Of a DNA stretch of 64,000 nt, positions 36,093-46,619 are shown piece after piece. The first letter of the stretch is position 1, and each line of letters starts with the position of its first letter. The stretch lies in NCBI RefSeq assembly GCF_041060425.1, contig NZ_JAULBC010000010.1, positions 62,001 to 126,000 of the forward strand, given 5' to 3'. A program made the position numbers and the translations under genes. Below the pieces are notes generated by a model, which saw nothing but the letters and a program-made list of their open reading frames with translations, ran no database searches and had not been told where the DNA came from. The DNA comes from Danxiaibacter flavus (lineage in GTDB: Bacteria; Bacteroidota; Bacteroidia; Chitinophagales; Chitinophagaceae).

Positions 36093-39000
36093 ATGAAACG
36101 AGTGTCCTTATTTCTGTACTGTATGATTGCTGTACAGGTATTGTTTGCCCAAACGGGAATACTTAATCCTGCTGATCCGATTGTTGAGTATGATCCGGCT
36201 CATCCGCCTGCAATTCCTCCAAGCGGAACAATGGCAAAGTGGGTAAAAACTACCACAGTTAGCTGGAATACATCATCTTTCAAATGCTATTTTTACAAAG
36301 GCGTTGCCTTCCGTTTAAAATTTCCAAAGACATATTCCACCGTTGCCGATGGAAAGAAATATCCGGTATTTGTATTCTTTCATGGCGTTGGTGAATTAGG
36401 AACTATTTACAATAACGATTATCAGCTTTACCACGGCGGCCAGATCTTTATGAATGCGGTTGATAATGGTAAGTTTGATGGGTTTCTATTATATCCTCAA
36501 ACACAAAATGAAACATGGACATTTGAACTGGGTGTAGTTAATGAGATCATTCAAAATTACCTGGTTCCGCAAGTGAAGGCTGATCCATTCCGCATAAGCG
36601 TTGATGGCTTATCAGCCGGTGGCAAGGCGTCCTGGAAAATGCTTACTGCTTACACAAAAACTGTTGCGGCATGTTTGCCTATCAGTGCAGCCCTTTCTCA
36701 AACAGATATCAAAAATAACGCGAGCAAATTTAAGTTTACGCCAACCTGGCAATTTCAGGGAGAGATTGACGACGACCCGAAGCTGGCAACTACAAACGCA
36801 GAAGCACAGTCCATCCTTGATTCTGGTGGAAATTTTAAGCTGTCGGTTTACATCGGTGTAGGTCACAATGCGTGGTATAAAGCATGGGCGGAGCCTGACT
36901 TTTGTCCTTTTATGTTGAGGGCTTATAAATCCAATCCCTGGGCGGTAGGCGGAAGAACCGAGTTCTGCCAGTCTGATGCGATTAATGTAACCATCGGCGT
37001 TACGCCGGGTTTTAATAAATATGAATGGACAAAAAATGACGTAGCTATACCTAATGCTACTTCCAATACAATTCAGGCCACATCCGTCGGAACATATAAG
37101 TGCAGAATACTAAGCGGAAGTACATGGTCCGATTGGTCCCGCATACCGCTTGTGATTAAATATAAAACGGCTACTACGCCACCTGTCATAAAATTGGCGC
37201 CAAATACCAGCGGTGTATTGCCTGTTTTGGATGGAAGCGCAGGCGTGATGCTTCAAACAGACCCAAACTATGCTACTTATGCATGGCAAAAAAATGGCAC
37301 AGGTACAGTGCTTTCAACAACTAACCAATATACCGCAACAACCCCCGGAAATTATACGGTTACGGTTACTGAGCAGTTTGGCTGCGGAACCGGTAAGTCT
37401 GCACCATTTAATGTAATTGACGGCACCGCTCCCAATGCCCCTGATGCACCTACAAATGTTGTAGCAACAGGATTAAGTACTACATCAATCAAACTTACAT
37501 GGAATCAGACATCCAATCCTGCATATAACGAAACAGGATTCGAAATTTACCAGGCAACCAAGTCGAGTGGGCCTTACAGTTTAATAAAGCTTACAGCTTC
37601 AAACGCTGCAAACTATACCGTCAATTCTTTAAATGCAGGAACTGCGTATTATTACATTTTAAGAGCGATTAACACCAATTCAGCTGCGCCGCCCACAAAT
37701 CCTGTCATGGGTAAAACAGTGCGTGACTCAATTGCTCCTACTGCTCCGTCAAACTTAAGAGTAACTTCTTTCTCCCAAACACAAGTAAGTCTTGCATGGT
37801 CCAAGTCAACAGATGATATAGGCGTAACCCGTTACGATATATATGTTAACGGAGTAAAATCATATGCTACAACAGATACCACATTTTCAATCTTTTCACT
37901 TACTGCAGGAAATGTTTACAACTTTATCGTTAAGGCTGTTGACCAGGCCGGGAATGTATCATTACCCAGCAACCAGGCGACCGCCATTACTTATTTGCGT
38001 GGGTTAACCTATAAGTACTATGAAGGATCATGGAGTAATTTGCCAGATTTTAAGGCGCTTACATTTAATAAAACGGGTGTAGTTAAAAATATAGATATTA
38101 GTCCCAGGGCAGTATCCACCAACTTCGGATTTTTATTCGAGGGTTTCTTAAAGATCCCGGTTAATGGATCATACACCTTCCGCCTGAATTCTGATGATGG
38201 CAGTAACTTTTATTTTAACCAGGCGTACAGCACCAAGAACAAACCATTAATTAATAACGACGGAGTGCACAATATTACCCTCAATAAGGATACTACTGTT
38301 ACATTAACAGCGGGCATTTATCCTGTTGCAATTGCCTACTTCCAGAAAAGCGGTTCGTTCGGTTGCAAATTATCATGGAAAATGGCTCAAACAAACGGGG
38401 CCTTTACAATTATACCTGACAGCGCTTATACAGATGGATATGTTGTAAATGGTAATCCGCCGGTGGCGCCGTCGGACCTGACAGCAATAGGGGTACTTTC
38501 AAATGAAATTGACCTTAAGTGGACAGATAACAGCAATAATGAGCAGGCATTCGAAATATGGCGCTCTACATCTCCTGACGGAACCTTTGCCAAAGTAGGC
38601 CAGGCACCTGCAAATGCAACAAGCTATGCCGATACTGCAGGCTTAAAAGTGTCTACAACTTATTATTACCGGGTAAAAGCGATAGGGGCGTTTGGTGAAT
38701 CTGTATTTAATGACGATGCCACTTCTTCGCTGAAATATGCTTATTATGAAGGCTCGTTTACATCCTTGCCAAACTTCTCGGTACTTACGCCAATCAAGAC
38801 GGGATCTATAGGCACTTTCGACCTTTCCTTTAAACAGTCAAATGTAAACTATGCTGCAAAATTTGACGGCGTGATTGATATTCCTACAGCGGGATCGTAC
38901 ACTTTCTATCTCTCAAGTGATGATGGATCTAAGTTATACCTCGATGACATTAACAATGGTGTGGTTGTGGATAATGATGGAATTCATGATGCAAGCGTAG

Positions 39001-40880
39001 AAAAGTCAGGAACAAAAACACTTACTGCGGGAATTCACAAGATAAGGGTTACTTATTTTGAAGCTGCTTCGCCGGACGTGTTACTTGTTTCTTACCAGGG
39101 TCCGGGAATTAGCAAACAGGCAATTCCTGCAAGCGTGCTCCGGGCAGACCCGGTTAGCGCAACAACAACAGCAGAAAACGTACGGACAATTGATGTGAAT
39201 TTTACTACGACCAGTAGTACAACACCTGCGCCTTGGAATAACCTGAAAGGTATCACTGCTGCCGGTAGTGTGTTTTCTAATCTGAAAGACGAATTGGGAG
39301 CAAGCAGCGGAGTTAACCTGAAACTTGTTGAAAAGTGGACCGGCACCCTTACCTTGGGAGCTGTTGCAAGTGGCAAAGGTATTTATCCGGATGAGGTTAT
39401 TAAATCTTTCTACTATGATTCCACATCACAGCCAAAGCATGTACAGTTAACGGGCCTGTCTTCATCCAAAAAATATGATCTGATATTCTTTATTAGCAGG
39501 GCTGGAAATGCTACATCAACAGACAACAGAATAACCACTTTTACGGTTAGAGGAACTACTGTTAAGCTGAGTGGATCTCCGTCAAATATTTCGAATACTG
39601 TTCAGATCAATAACATTTCTCCGGACAGTAACGGTGTAATAGAGATAACAGCCTTGAAAGATCCTGGCTCAATGTACACCCAGATCAATGCTATGGTCAT
39701 AAAAGTGCATGGCAACGATGGTACATTGTATGCTCCGTCGAACCTAACCGCAACAAGCATAGCAAAAGATAAAATAAAACTTGACTGGCAGATAACAGCG
39801 TTGGATACTACCAATTTTGAAATATGGAGATCCACTTCTTCAGCTGGAACATACACGAAGATTGCGACGGTAGCGCCATTTACGACTACGTTTACAGATG
39901 CCGGGTTGGCTGTAAACAGCGTGTTCTTCTACAAGGTTAGAGCGGCTAAAAACGGACTGTTCTCGCCATTCAGCAACTTTGCCGGAGCAGCTACGGTTGC
40001 ATACCAGGTTAACATCAACTTTAATGATGGTTCTGCAAGCAGCCCCGCACAACCGGGATGGAATAATACCAATCAGCCTCCTGAGCCAGGTCAAAGCTTA
40101 AATAACCTGATGGATGAACAAGGGGCCAATACCGGCATATCAATGGTCATTGTTGATAATTTTAGTGGCGGTAATGCTTTTGGCGCAGTAACCGGTAATA
40201 ATTCGGGTATATATCCGGATAATGTAATGAAGAGCTTCTATTACCTTGACTTTACCGATACTGCCGTGTTTAAATTCACCAAGCTAAACCAGAGCATGAT
40301 CTATAATCTGGTATTCTTTGCAAGTACAACATTCGATCCGAACACGCAAACCGCTTACAAGGTGGGTAACCAGACAGTTTTCGCTCCCGCATGGCAAAAT
40401 ACAAGCGTTACGCAGCAAATCAACAATGTGCAGCCTAACTCGTCAGGTGAAATATCTGTAACAGTTTATTCCACAACGGGATACGGATATTTGAATGCGA
40501 TGACTTTACAGGCTGTTCCGTCAGTTGCTGCAGGCAACAGGCTTGCCAGGAAGTTAACAAGAGGTAACAATTCGGTTGAGGCCCTGGGAACAAATAACCT
40601 GGTTCCTTTAACTGAATCTCAGGTGAGCGTTTATCCAAATCCGTTCATAAATGACGTAAATCTTCGCCTGAGCATCCAAAAACCGGTTGCTGAGCTAACG
40701 GTTCAGGTAACTGATATGAATGGAAATATCATACACACCCAGAAGTTCAGCAATGTACCCGCAGGTGTTTGGAAACAATCCCTGGGATTGAAAGGTCGCA
40801 AATTAAGCAGTGGCATGTATATGGTTAGAATTAGCGACGGTACTTCCGCTAAGCCGGTTGTTCTAAAGATTGTAAAATAA
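36093..40880 (+). CDS. secreted multidomain esterase with Fn3, PA14 and T9SS sorting domains
   Basis: 1595 residues with a signal peptide (ending VLFAQTG). Residues about 40-290 form an alpha/beta-hydrolase of the esterase/PHB-depolymerase kind: FVFFHGVGELG and nucleophile elbow GLSAGG (Ser near 172), with GHNAW as the probable His. After Ig-like parts come fibronectin type III domains (starting about 446, 547, 788 and 1211) and two PA14-like modules (about 638 and 880, both starting YYEGS and having SDDGS). The last 85 residues are a type A T9SS sorting domain (VSVYPNPF at about 1510, ending VVLKIVK). It is probably a surface or released enzyme acting on a polysaccharide ester; the substrate is unknown. 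Confidence 0.85.
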   Translation: MKRVSLFLYCMIAVQVLFAQTGILNPADPIVEYDPAHPPAIPPSGTMAKWVKTTTVSWNTSSFKCYFYKGVAFRLKFPKTYSTVADGKKYPVFVFFHGVGELGTIYNNDYQLYHGGQIFMNAVDNGKFDGFLLYPQTQNETWTFELGVVNEIIQNYLVPQVKADPFRISVDGLSAGGKASWKMLTAYTKTVAACLPISAALSQTDIKNNASKFKFTPTWQFQGEIDDDPKLATTNAEAQSILDSGGNFKLSVYIGVGHNAWYKAWAEPDFCPFMLRAYKSNPWAVGGRTEFCQSDAINVTIGVTPGFNKYEWTKNDVAIPNATSNTIQATSVGTYKCRILSGSTWSDWSRIPLVIKYKTATTPPVIKLAPNTSGVLPVLDGSAGVMLQTDPNYATYAWQKNGTGTVLSTTNQYTATTPGNYTVTVTEQFGCGTGKSAPFNVIDGTAPNAPDAPTNVVATGLSTTSIKLTWNQTSNPAYNETGFEIYQATKSSGPYSLIKLTASNAANYTVNSLNAGTAYYYILRAINTNSAAPPTNPVMGKTVRDSIAPTAPSNLRVTSFSQTQVSLAWSKSTDDIGVTRYDIYVNGVKSYATTDTTFSIFSLTAGNVYNFIVKAVDQAGNVSLPSNQATAITYLRGLTYKYYEGSWSNLPDFKALTFNKTGVVKNIDISPRAVSTNFGFLFEGFLKIPVNGSYTFRLNSDDGSNFYFNQAYSTKNKPLINNDGVHNITLNKDTTVTLTAGIYPVAIAYFQKSGSFGCKLSWKMAQTNGAFTIIPDSAYTDGYVVNGNPPVAPSDLTAIGVLSNEIDLKWTDNSNNEQAFEIWRSTSPDGTFAKVGQAPANATSYADTAGLKVSTTYYYRVKAIGAFGESVFNDDATSSLKYAYYEGSFTSLPNFSVLTPIKTGSIGTFDLSFKQSNVNYAAKFDGVIDIPTAGSYTFYLSSDDGSKLYLDDINNGVVVDNDGIHDASVEKSGTKTLTAGIHKIRVTYFEAASPDVLLVSYQGPGISKQAIPASVLRADPVSATTTAENVRTIDVNFTTTSSTTPAPWNNLKGITAAGSVFSNLKDELGASSGVNLKLVEKWTGTLTLGAVASGKGIYPDEVIKSFYYDSTSQPKHVQLTGLSSSKKYDLIFFISRAGNATSTDNRITTFTVRGTTVKLSGSPSNISNTVQINNISPDSNGVIEITALKDPGSMYTQINAMVIKVHGNDGTLYAPSNLTATSIAKDKIKLDWQITALDTTNFEIWRSTSSAGTYTKIATVAPFTTTFTDAGLAVNSVFFYKVRAAKNGLFSPFSNFAGAATVAYQVNINFNDGSASSPAQPGWNNTNQPPEPGQSLNNLMDEQGANTGISMVIVDNFSGGNAFGAVTGNNSGIYPDNVMKSFYYLDFTDTAVFKFTKLNQSMIYNLVFFASTTFDPNTQTAYKVGNQTVFAPAWQNTSVTQQINNVQPNSSGEISVTVYSTTGYGYLNAMTLQAVPSVAAGNRLARKLTRGNNSVEALGTNNLVPLTESQVSVYPNPFINDVNLRLSIQKPVAELTVQVTDMNGNIIHTQKFSNVPAGVWKQSLGLKGRKLSSGMYMVRISDGTSAKPVVLKIVK

Positions 40881-40901
40881 CCTATTAAGCAAGGGTCGCA
40901 T

Positions 40902-40935
40902 AAAGCCGGGATCGTAATTGGTCCCGGCTTTTTTA
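40902..40935 (+). terminator. terminator of the esterase gene
   Basis: AAGCCGGGA pairs with TCCCGGCTT around a 10-nt loop, then TTTTT. It lies 22 nt after the stop codon. Confidence 0.9.
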
Positions 40936-41030
40936 ATAAAAGTTGCAGGCATTTGTTTTTTGCATTAAAAAACAGCGTCTAATATTACCGCAAGATTGTT
41001 ACATTCGGGTTTGCTTAAAACAATCTGACT

Positions 41031-42143
41031 ATGAGTCTTCCCGGACAGCGATTTTTAGCCCTGGACGTTTTCAGAGGCATGACTATTTGCCTGATGATCA
41101 TTGTAAACACCCCTGGTAACGAAGCTACTACATATGCACCTCTTCTACATGCATCATGGCATGGCTTTACACCAACAGATCTGGTATTTCCGTCTTTTAT
41201 GTTTGCCGTGGGTAATGCATTGAGCTTTGTTATGCGCAAATGGGAGTTTATGAGTACCTCAAAAGTTGTAGGGAAGATCCTCAAGCGTTCCGCGCTTATT
41301 TTTCTGTTAGGTTTTTTAATGTACTGGTTCCCCTTCTTCAAGTATAATGAGCAGCACCAGCTAGTACTGTCACCTTTTAGCGAAACCAGGGTATTTGGCG
41401 TGCTTCAGCGCATTGCGATAGCTTACATGCTGGCGGCATTGATGCTGTACTTTTTTAAAACAAGAGCCACTGTAATAATTACTGCTATTATTTTACTCCT
41501 GTACAAGCCTGTACTTATGATGTTTGGCGATCTTACCTTAACGGGGAACGCCGTATTAAAGCTGGATACCTGGCTGCTGGGGGTAAAGCATCTTTACATG
41601 GGTGAAGGCTTGCCGTTTGATCCCGAAGGGTTACTGAGCACTCTTCCTTCGATAGGCAACGTTGTTGCCGGATTTGTAGCCGGAAAATACATTCAGGAAC
41701 GCGGAAAGACTTATGAGGGCCTGGCTAAGCTGATGATAGCCGGATTTGGTCTGTTTATCGTCGCCTACTGGTGGAATCTGGGATTTCCCATCAACAAAAA
41801 GCTATGGACCAGCACTTTCGTTTTGCATACAGTGGGGCTGGACTGCATGATTTTGGCCTGCATTATCTATGTTGTTGATTTTCTTGGCAGAACGAAAGGA
41901 ACATACTTTTTCCAGGTTTTTGGAAAAAATCCTTTGTTCATCTATCTGCTGAGCGAGATCGGCGTAATTATACTCTGGATGATTCCTGTAAATGGTGTTC
42001 CATTGTTCCAGTGGTTATATAAAAATATTTTCGAATATGCGGGCGCTTACTTTGGCTCCTTCCTCTTTGCAGTTTCCTGGATGTTATTCTGCTGGCTGGT
42101 CGGTTTAATACTTGATAAGAGAAAGATTTATGTAAGAGTTTAA
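41031..42143 (+). CDS. HGSNAT-like (DUF5009) membrane acyltransferase
   Basis: 370 residues with about ten transmembrane helices and no signal peptide. The N-terminal segment RFLALDVFRGMTICLMIIV and HASWHGFTPTDLVFPSFMF match the heparan-alpha-glucosaminide N-acetyltransferase family, whose lumenal/periplasmic His and acidic residues (here His in the WHGF segment) take part in acetyl transfer across the membrane. In Bacteroidota it probably acetylates a glycan or its building block at the inner membrane. It is a single gene between two terminator-bounded units. Symbol not assigned. Confidence 0.85.
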   Translation: MSLPGQRFLALDVFRGMTICLMIIVNTPGNEATTYAPLLHASWHGFTPTDLVFPSFMFAVGNALSFVMRKWEFMSTSKVVGKILKRSALIFLLGFLMYWFPFFKYNEQHQLVLSPFSETRVFGVLQRIAIAYMLAALMLYFFKTRATVIITAIILLLYKPVLMMFGDLTLTGNAVLKLDTWLLGVKHLYMGEGLPFDPEGLLSTLPSIGNVVAGFVAGKYIQERGKTYEGLAKLMIAGFGLFIVAYWWNLGFPINKKLWTSTFVLHTVGLDCMILACIIYVVDFLGRTKGTYFFQVFGKNPLFIYLLSEIGVIILWMIPVNGVPLFQWLYKNIFEYAGAYFGSFLFAVSWMLFCWLVGLILDKRKIYVRV

Positions 42144-42209
42144 TATATAACGCTTTAATTAAATGTTGCGCCAATTTCGTCCATAACATAATATTCATTC
42201 GCGTTTTTA

Positions 42210-42239
42210 TTGCGCACCCGTTGCAAATGCGTACTTTTG
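42210..42239 (+). promoter_or_regulatory. typA promoter
   Basis: TTG at 42210-42212 and TACTTTTG at 42232-42239 are 19 nt apart, close to the Bacteroidota consensus (-33 TTTG / -7 TAnnTTTG). The box ends 37 nt before the typA start codon. Confidence 0.65.
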
Positions 42240-42276
42240 CGGCTTATCAACAGCTCCAGGCTGTAAGCTAAATTTT

Positions 42277-44088
42277 ATGAATATTCGCAACATAGCAATT
42301 ATTGCACACGTTGACCATGGAAAAACCACACTGGTCGACCGTATTTTGCAGGCAACAAAAGTCTTCAGAGATAACCAGGAAACAGGTGAGTTAATAATGG
42401 ATAATAACGACCTGGAGAGAGAACGCGGTATCACCATATTTTCAAAAAATGCAGCAGTTGAATATAACGGTGTGAAAATTAACGTAATTGACACTCCGGG
42501 CCACGCCGATTTTGGTGGAGAGGTGGAAAGGGTGCTGAAAATGGCTGATGGCGTTATTCTTTTGGTAGATGCTTTTGAAGGTCCAATGCCCCAAACGCGT
42601 TTTGTGCTTCAAAAAGCGCTTCATCTTAACCTGAAGCCAATAGTAGTTATCAATAAGGTAGATAAACCAAACTGCCGTCCTGATGAAGTGCACGATGCGG
42701 TATTTGAGCTTTTCTTTAACCTCGATGCAACTGAAGAACAACTGAACTTCCCTACCTACTACGGTAGCGGTAAGAACGGCTGGTTTAATGACAGTCTTAC
42801 TCCAACTGAAGATATTCTTCCCCTGATGGACGGTATATTGAAATATGTGCCGTCGCCGGTTGTAACAGAAGGTAACCTGCAGTTGCAGATCACCTCATTG
42901 GATTACTCTTCTTTCCTTGGCCGTATAGCCATCGGAAAAGTAACAAGAGGCACCATTAAAGAAAATATGCCTATCTCCCTGATGCAGACAGACGGTTCTA
43001 TTAAGAAATCAAGGGTAAGAGAGCTGTACGTTTTTGAAGGAATGGGCAAAAAGAAAGTATCTGAAGTTGTTGCCGGAGATCTTTGTGCAGTTGTAGGTCT
43101 GGAAGATTTCAACATTGGTGATACAATCGCCGATTTTGAAAATCCTGAGGCGCTGCCTGTAATAAGTGTGGATGAACCAACCATGAATATGATGTTCAGC
43201 ATCAACAACTCTCCTTTCTTTGGTAAGGACGGTAAATTCGTTACATCCCGTCACCTGCGCGACAGGCTGATGAAGGAAACGGAGAAAAACCTGGCTTTGC
43301 GTGTTGTTGATACTGATAGTGCAGATAGTTTCCTTGTTTATGGACGTGGCATTCTTCATTTAGGTGTATTGATCGAAACCATGCGTCGTGAAGGATACGA
43401 ATTAACCGTAGGACAACCCCAGGTTATTGTGAAAGAAATTAACGGAGTTAAATCTGAACCATACGAAACACTGGTTGTAGATGTTCCGCAGGAATACGCA
43501 AGTAAAGTAATTGACCTGGTTACCAGACGTAAAGGTGAAATGCACGTGATGGAAACAAAAGGTGAAATGCAGCACCTGGAGTTTGAAATCCCTTCACGCG
43601 GTTTGATAGGCATGCGTACGCAAATGCTTACCCAAACAGCAGGTGAAGCAGTAATGGCGCACCGCTTTTTAGATTATAAACCATGGAAAGGCCCGATTCC
43701 GGGAAGAAACAACGGTGTATTGATCGTTAAAGAAGCCGGTACGACGACAGGTTACTCTTTGGATAAATTACAGGATAGAGGATTCTTCTTTGTAGATCCG
43801 GGAGAAGAAGTTTACAAGGGAATGATCATTGGTGAAAACAACAAACCGGGCGACCTGGTGGTTAATCCGAATGAAGGAAAAAAATTAACCAACATGCGTG
43901 CGAGCGGTAGTGATGCTGCAACAAGCATTGCACCAAAAACACTGATGACGCTGGAAGAATGTATGGAGTATATTCAGTTTGATGAGTGTATTGAGGTTAC
44001 TCCGAACTTTATCCGTATGCGTAAAACAATTCTTGATGAGGAAGAACGCAAGCGCCAGCAAAAACGTTTGAGTGCTGAGGCTGTATAA
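42277..44088 (+). CDS. translational GTPase TypA/BipA
   Basis: 603 residues, the standard length. G1 is AHVDHGKTTLVDR (about 8-20), switch II region DTPGHADFGGEVERV, NKVD as G4, followed by the domain II/III and BipA-specific C-terminal regions (GRGILHLGVLIETMRREGYEL, VNPNEGKKLTNMRASGSD). It binds the ribosome and helps 50S assembly and growth at low temperature or under stress. Transcribed alone from a consensus promoter and ended by a strong terminator. Confidence 0.97.
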   Translation: MNIRNIAIIAHVDHGKTTLVDRILQATKVFRDNQETGELIMDNNDLERERGITIFSKNAAVEYNGVKINVIDTPGHADFGGEVERVLKMADGVILLVDAFEGPMPQTRFVLQKALHLNLKPIVVINKVDKPNCRPDEVHDAVFELFFNLDATEEQLNFPTYYGSGKNGWFNDSLTPTEDILPLMDGILKYVPSPVVTEGNLQLQITSLDYSSFLGRIAIGKVTRGTIKENMPISLMQTDGSIKKSRVRELYVFEGMGKKKVSEVVAGDLCAVVGLEDFNIGDTIADFENPEALPVISVDEPTMNMMFSINNSPFFGKDGKFVTSRHLRDRLMKETEKNLALRVVDTDSADSFLVYGRGILHLGVLIETMRREGYELTVGQPQVIVKEINGVKSEPYETLVVDVPQEYASKVIDLVTRRKGEMHVMETKGEMQHLEFEIPSRGLIGMRTQMLTQTAGEAVMAHRFLDYKPWKGPIPGRNNGVLIVKEAGTTTGYSLDKLQDRGFFFVDPGEEVYKGMIIGENNKPGDLVVNPNEGKKLTNMRASGSDAATSIAPKTLMTLEECMEYIQFDECIEVTPNFIRMRKTILDEEERKRQQKRLSAEAV

Positions 44089-44106
44089 AAGCCCCTTACA
44101 ATATGC

Positions 44107-44138
44107 AAAAAGGCGCAACTAAATGTTGCGCTTTTTTT
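44107..44138 (+). terminator. terminator of typA
   Basis: GCGCAAC pairs with GTTGCGC around TAAAT, flanked by AAAA and a run of seven T. It is 19 nt after the stop codon. Confidence 0.92.
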
Positions 44139-44332
44139 ATAAAAGATATCGCCGTTAAATTTTGTTTTAAAAAAGTAGCACTTTCCGGTAACGAATTGCA
44201 TTATATTTTGTTATTTTATTTGTGTATATTTTCTTGCTTTTGTGAATCATGATCCGAACCTTATGGTAACTAGCTCAACCAGCATGTTAGGCGAAGCTTA
44301 TAATGCAGTTAAACTAACCTTTAGAATTTTAT

Positions 44333-46258
44333 ATGCCAATAGAACCATTTGTGAGATTATTTATTCCTAACCTTTTGAAGCGCTTCTGTTTGATCGTTAT
44401 CCTGTTGGGCTCCGGGCTGTTTTCTTTTTGTCAGTCAAGTGAAATAAATAGAATAAAAGAACAACTGCCATTAATAGAGGATAGCACCAGATATGCAGAC
44501 GCCATCAACCGGCTTTCAACAATCTATTATATTACCAATCTCGACAGTTGCTACTATCTGGCCTCCGATGCTTACCGGCTATCACTGAAGCTGAAATACA
44601 AAAAGGGAATGGCGGATGCCATGAATAACCTTGGCATTTATTATTCTCTTAGAACAAATACTTACCTGGCTACAAAATACTACAACCAGTCGCTTCAGAT
44701 TTATAAACAGCTCAACGACCAGGAAAACATTGCCCAGCTTACACTAAATATTGGTTTGGAATTTTACTCAAGGGGTAAAACTGATGTTGCCGAGGAATAC
44801 ATGTGCCAGGCATTTGATATGGGCAGCCGCCTTAAAAACGATTCCATACAATCTATAATTATTGCCAACCTGCTTTATTACAGCAAAGGACTCTCAAAAG
44901 ATTCCATAAAAACATTGATGAGCCAGGGCAAGGCTATCGCCACCAAATACAACGACAAGCGTGTGCTTGTGGAATACGCGATGATCCGATCGATGTATCT
45001 CCTGAATGAAGGAAGGAATGATTCTGCCGTGGATGTATTGAAATCCGTAGAGAAGGAAAGCATAGAAGAGCGATATAATTTCGAGCTTGTTGGCATTTAC
45101 ACGCTATTGGGACAAGCGTTAGCTGGAAAGAATCCCGAAAAATCTGTCGATTACTATAAATCTGCACTTACAATTGCCCGCGATAACGATTTTATTGATT
45201 TGTACCTGACCAGCGCGGAAACCTTGTATAAAATTTACACGCAAAATGAGGATTACCATGCTGCAGGCACTTATGCAGAAATAATTGCAAGTGCACTTAA
45301 AGAATACCGGCGCATGGTTGAGCAGAGCAGTGTAACGTATTTTGAATATGCAGATACTAAGCAACAGTTAGAAGCACAAAAAAAAGAAAGCCGTTACCGT
45401 GGGGTAGCAAACATATTGTTGTCAATCTTTATTGCAGCGGTAATCGTGTTGCTCGCTATATTATACAGGTCTTACCAAACCAACAAAAGATTTACGGTTG
45501 CATTAAAATCATTAAACAATCGCATCTACCGTAAAAACAGGCAACTGGAAGAAAACAACAGGTTTAAAGACAGGCTTATTTCCCTGCTTGCGCATGACTT
45601 CAGGCAGCCGTTTGTTTCCCTTACAAGCCTGATTACCGTACTACGTGACCATGAAGCGTTAACCAAGCAGGAAATGGAAAAAGTGCTTGAGTCTATCGAA
45701 AATTCATCGCGGTCGTCCGTAGAAATATTTGAGAATATCCTGTCCTGGATTAAGAAGCAGCTTTCTGGTTTTGTTTATGATCCTGTTGAACTAAATCTGA
45801 AGGACATGATTGATGAGGCCACTACGCCCTTTGACATGTTGATGAAAGAAAAAAATGTAGTACTGATAAACAACATAAATCACAATACTGTTGCGTTTGC
45901 AGATAAAGAGATGCTGCAGTTCATCAACAGGAACCTCATTCACAATGCCATAAAATTCTCTAAACCGGATAGCGAAATTCATGTCAATGCTACGAGGAAT
46001 GAAAAAGAACTTATCGTGTCCATAAGAGATTTCGGTGCCGGAATGACGAAAGAGAAATTGGATAGCCTCTTTAATTTCTTCACTACAAAAACTTATAGCA
46101 ACAATACCGAAAAGGGCGCCGGTGTTGCATTGATCATCTGTAAAGACTTCCTGGACAAAATGCAGGGCAGCATGTGGGCACAAAGCGAACTGGGTAAAGG
46201 CAGTACCTTCTATTTTTCATTTCCCGTTAAAGTAAACAAGCATGCAGTGGTCCAGTAA
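44333..46258 (+). CDS. TPR-containing sensor histidine kinase
   Basis: 641 residues. Signal peptide or anchor at the N-terminus (LIVILLGSGLFSFCQ), TPR-rich sensor region (about 45-330), one transmembrane helix (about 359-380), a short linker coiled coil, then HisKA with LLAHDFRQPF (phosphorylated His421) and a HATPase domain (N box NLIHNAIKFSKP, G1 DFGAGM, G2 GAGVALIICKDFL). The TPR part would be periplasmic. The G2 loop is GAGVAL where GTGLGL is common. No response regulator gene is adjacent, so it is an orphan kinase in this window. The following gene begins 139 nt later with its own promoter. Confidence 0.88.
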   Translation: MPIEPFVRLFIPNLLKRFCLIVILLGSGLFSFCQSSEINRIKEQLPLIEDSTRYADAINRLSTIYYITNLDSCYYLASDAYRLSLKLKYKKGMADAMNNLGIYYSLRTNTYLATKYYNQSLQIYKQLNDQENIAQLTLNIGLEFYSRGKTDVAEEYMCQAFDMGSRLKNDSIQSIIIANLLYYSKGLSKDSIKTLMSQGKAIATKYNDKRVLVEYAMIRSMYLLNEGRNDSAVDVLKSVEKESIEERYNFELVGIYTLLGQALAGKNPEKSVDYYKSALTIARDNDFIDLYLTSAETLYKIYTQNEDYHAAGTYAEIIASALKEYRRMVEQSSVTYFEYADTKQQLEAQKKESRYRGVANILLSIFIAAVIVLLAILYRSYQTNKRFTVALKSLNNRIYRKNRQLEENNRFKDRLISLLAHDFRQPFVSLTSLITVLRDHEALTKQEMEKVLESIENSSRSSVEIFENILSWIKKQLSGFVYDPVELNLKDMIDEATTPFDMLMKEKNVVLINNINHNTVAFADKEMLQFINRNLIHNAIKFSKPDSEIHVNATRNEKELIVSIRDFGAGMTKEKLDSLFNFFTTKTYSNNTEKGAGVALIICKDFLDKMQGSMWAQSELGKGSTFYFSFPVKVNKHAVVQ

Positions 46259-46321
46259 GGCTAACTGGTCGTGTATTCAACTCATCGATATTTCTTCGAA
46301 CCTTCATCACGCGCTATTTTG

Positions 46322-46329
46322 TATCTTTG
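46322..46329 (+). promoter_or_regulatory. candidate -7 box of the small CXXC protein gene
   Basis: TATCTTTG then C matches TAnnTTTG and lies 68 nt upstream of the gene at 46398, after the kinase stop codon. Confidence 0.4.
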
Positions 46330-46397
46330 CAACCTGTTGGCCGCGGCAGTGGCAGTGTACCGGCAATATTGCCTTATTAACCGGGATTTAATAAAAT

Positions 46398-46619
46398 ATG
46401 CTGATGAAAAAGAGGTGGTTGAAATACGTATTATTTTTTGCAGTTCTATTAATGGCAGCAAGTGCAGTAAATGCCCAGTGTTCCATTTGTACAAAAACAG
46501 CATCCCAACTGGGAGAAAAGCCAGCAGCGGCCTTAAATTCAGGCATCCTTTACCTCATGTTCATGCCGATGGCTATTTGTATATTCATTGGTTATAGGTG
46601 GTATAAAGCTAATCGCTAA
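46398..46619 (+). CDS. small membrane protein with CXXC motif, unknown function
   Basis: 73 residues: a signal-peptide-like N-terminus (YVLFFAVLLMAASAVNAQ), then CSICTK (a CXXC pair right after the likely cleavage site, mature residues 1-6), and a second helix (about 48-67) ending in a positively charged tail, so the CXXC would face the periplasm on a single anchored chain. I do not recognise the family. A second ATG two codons in (46404) is an equally good start. Placement between the kinase and ExbD gives no firm clue; a redox or metal-linked role is only a guess. Confidence 0.6.
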   Translation: MLMKKRWLKYVLFFAVLLMAASAVNAQCSICTKTASQLGEKPAAALNSGILYLMFMPMAICIFIGYRWYKANR

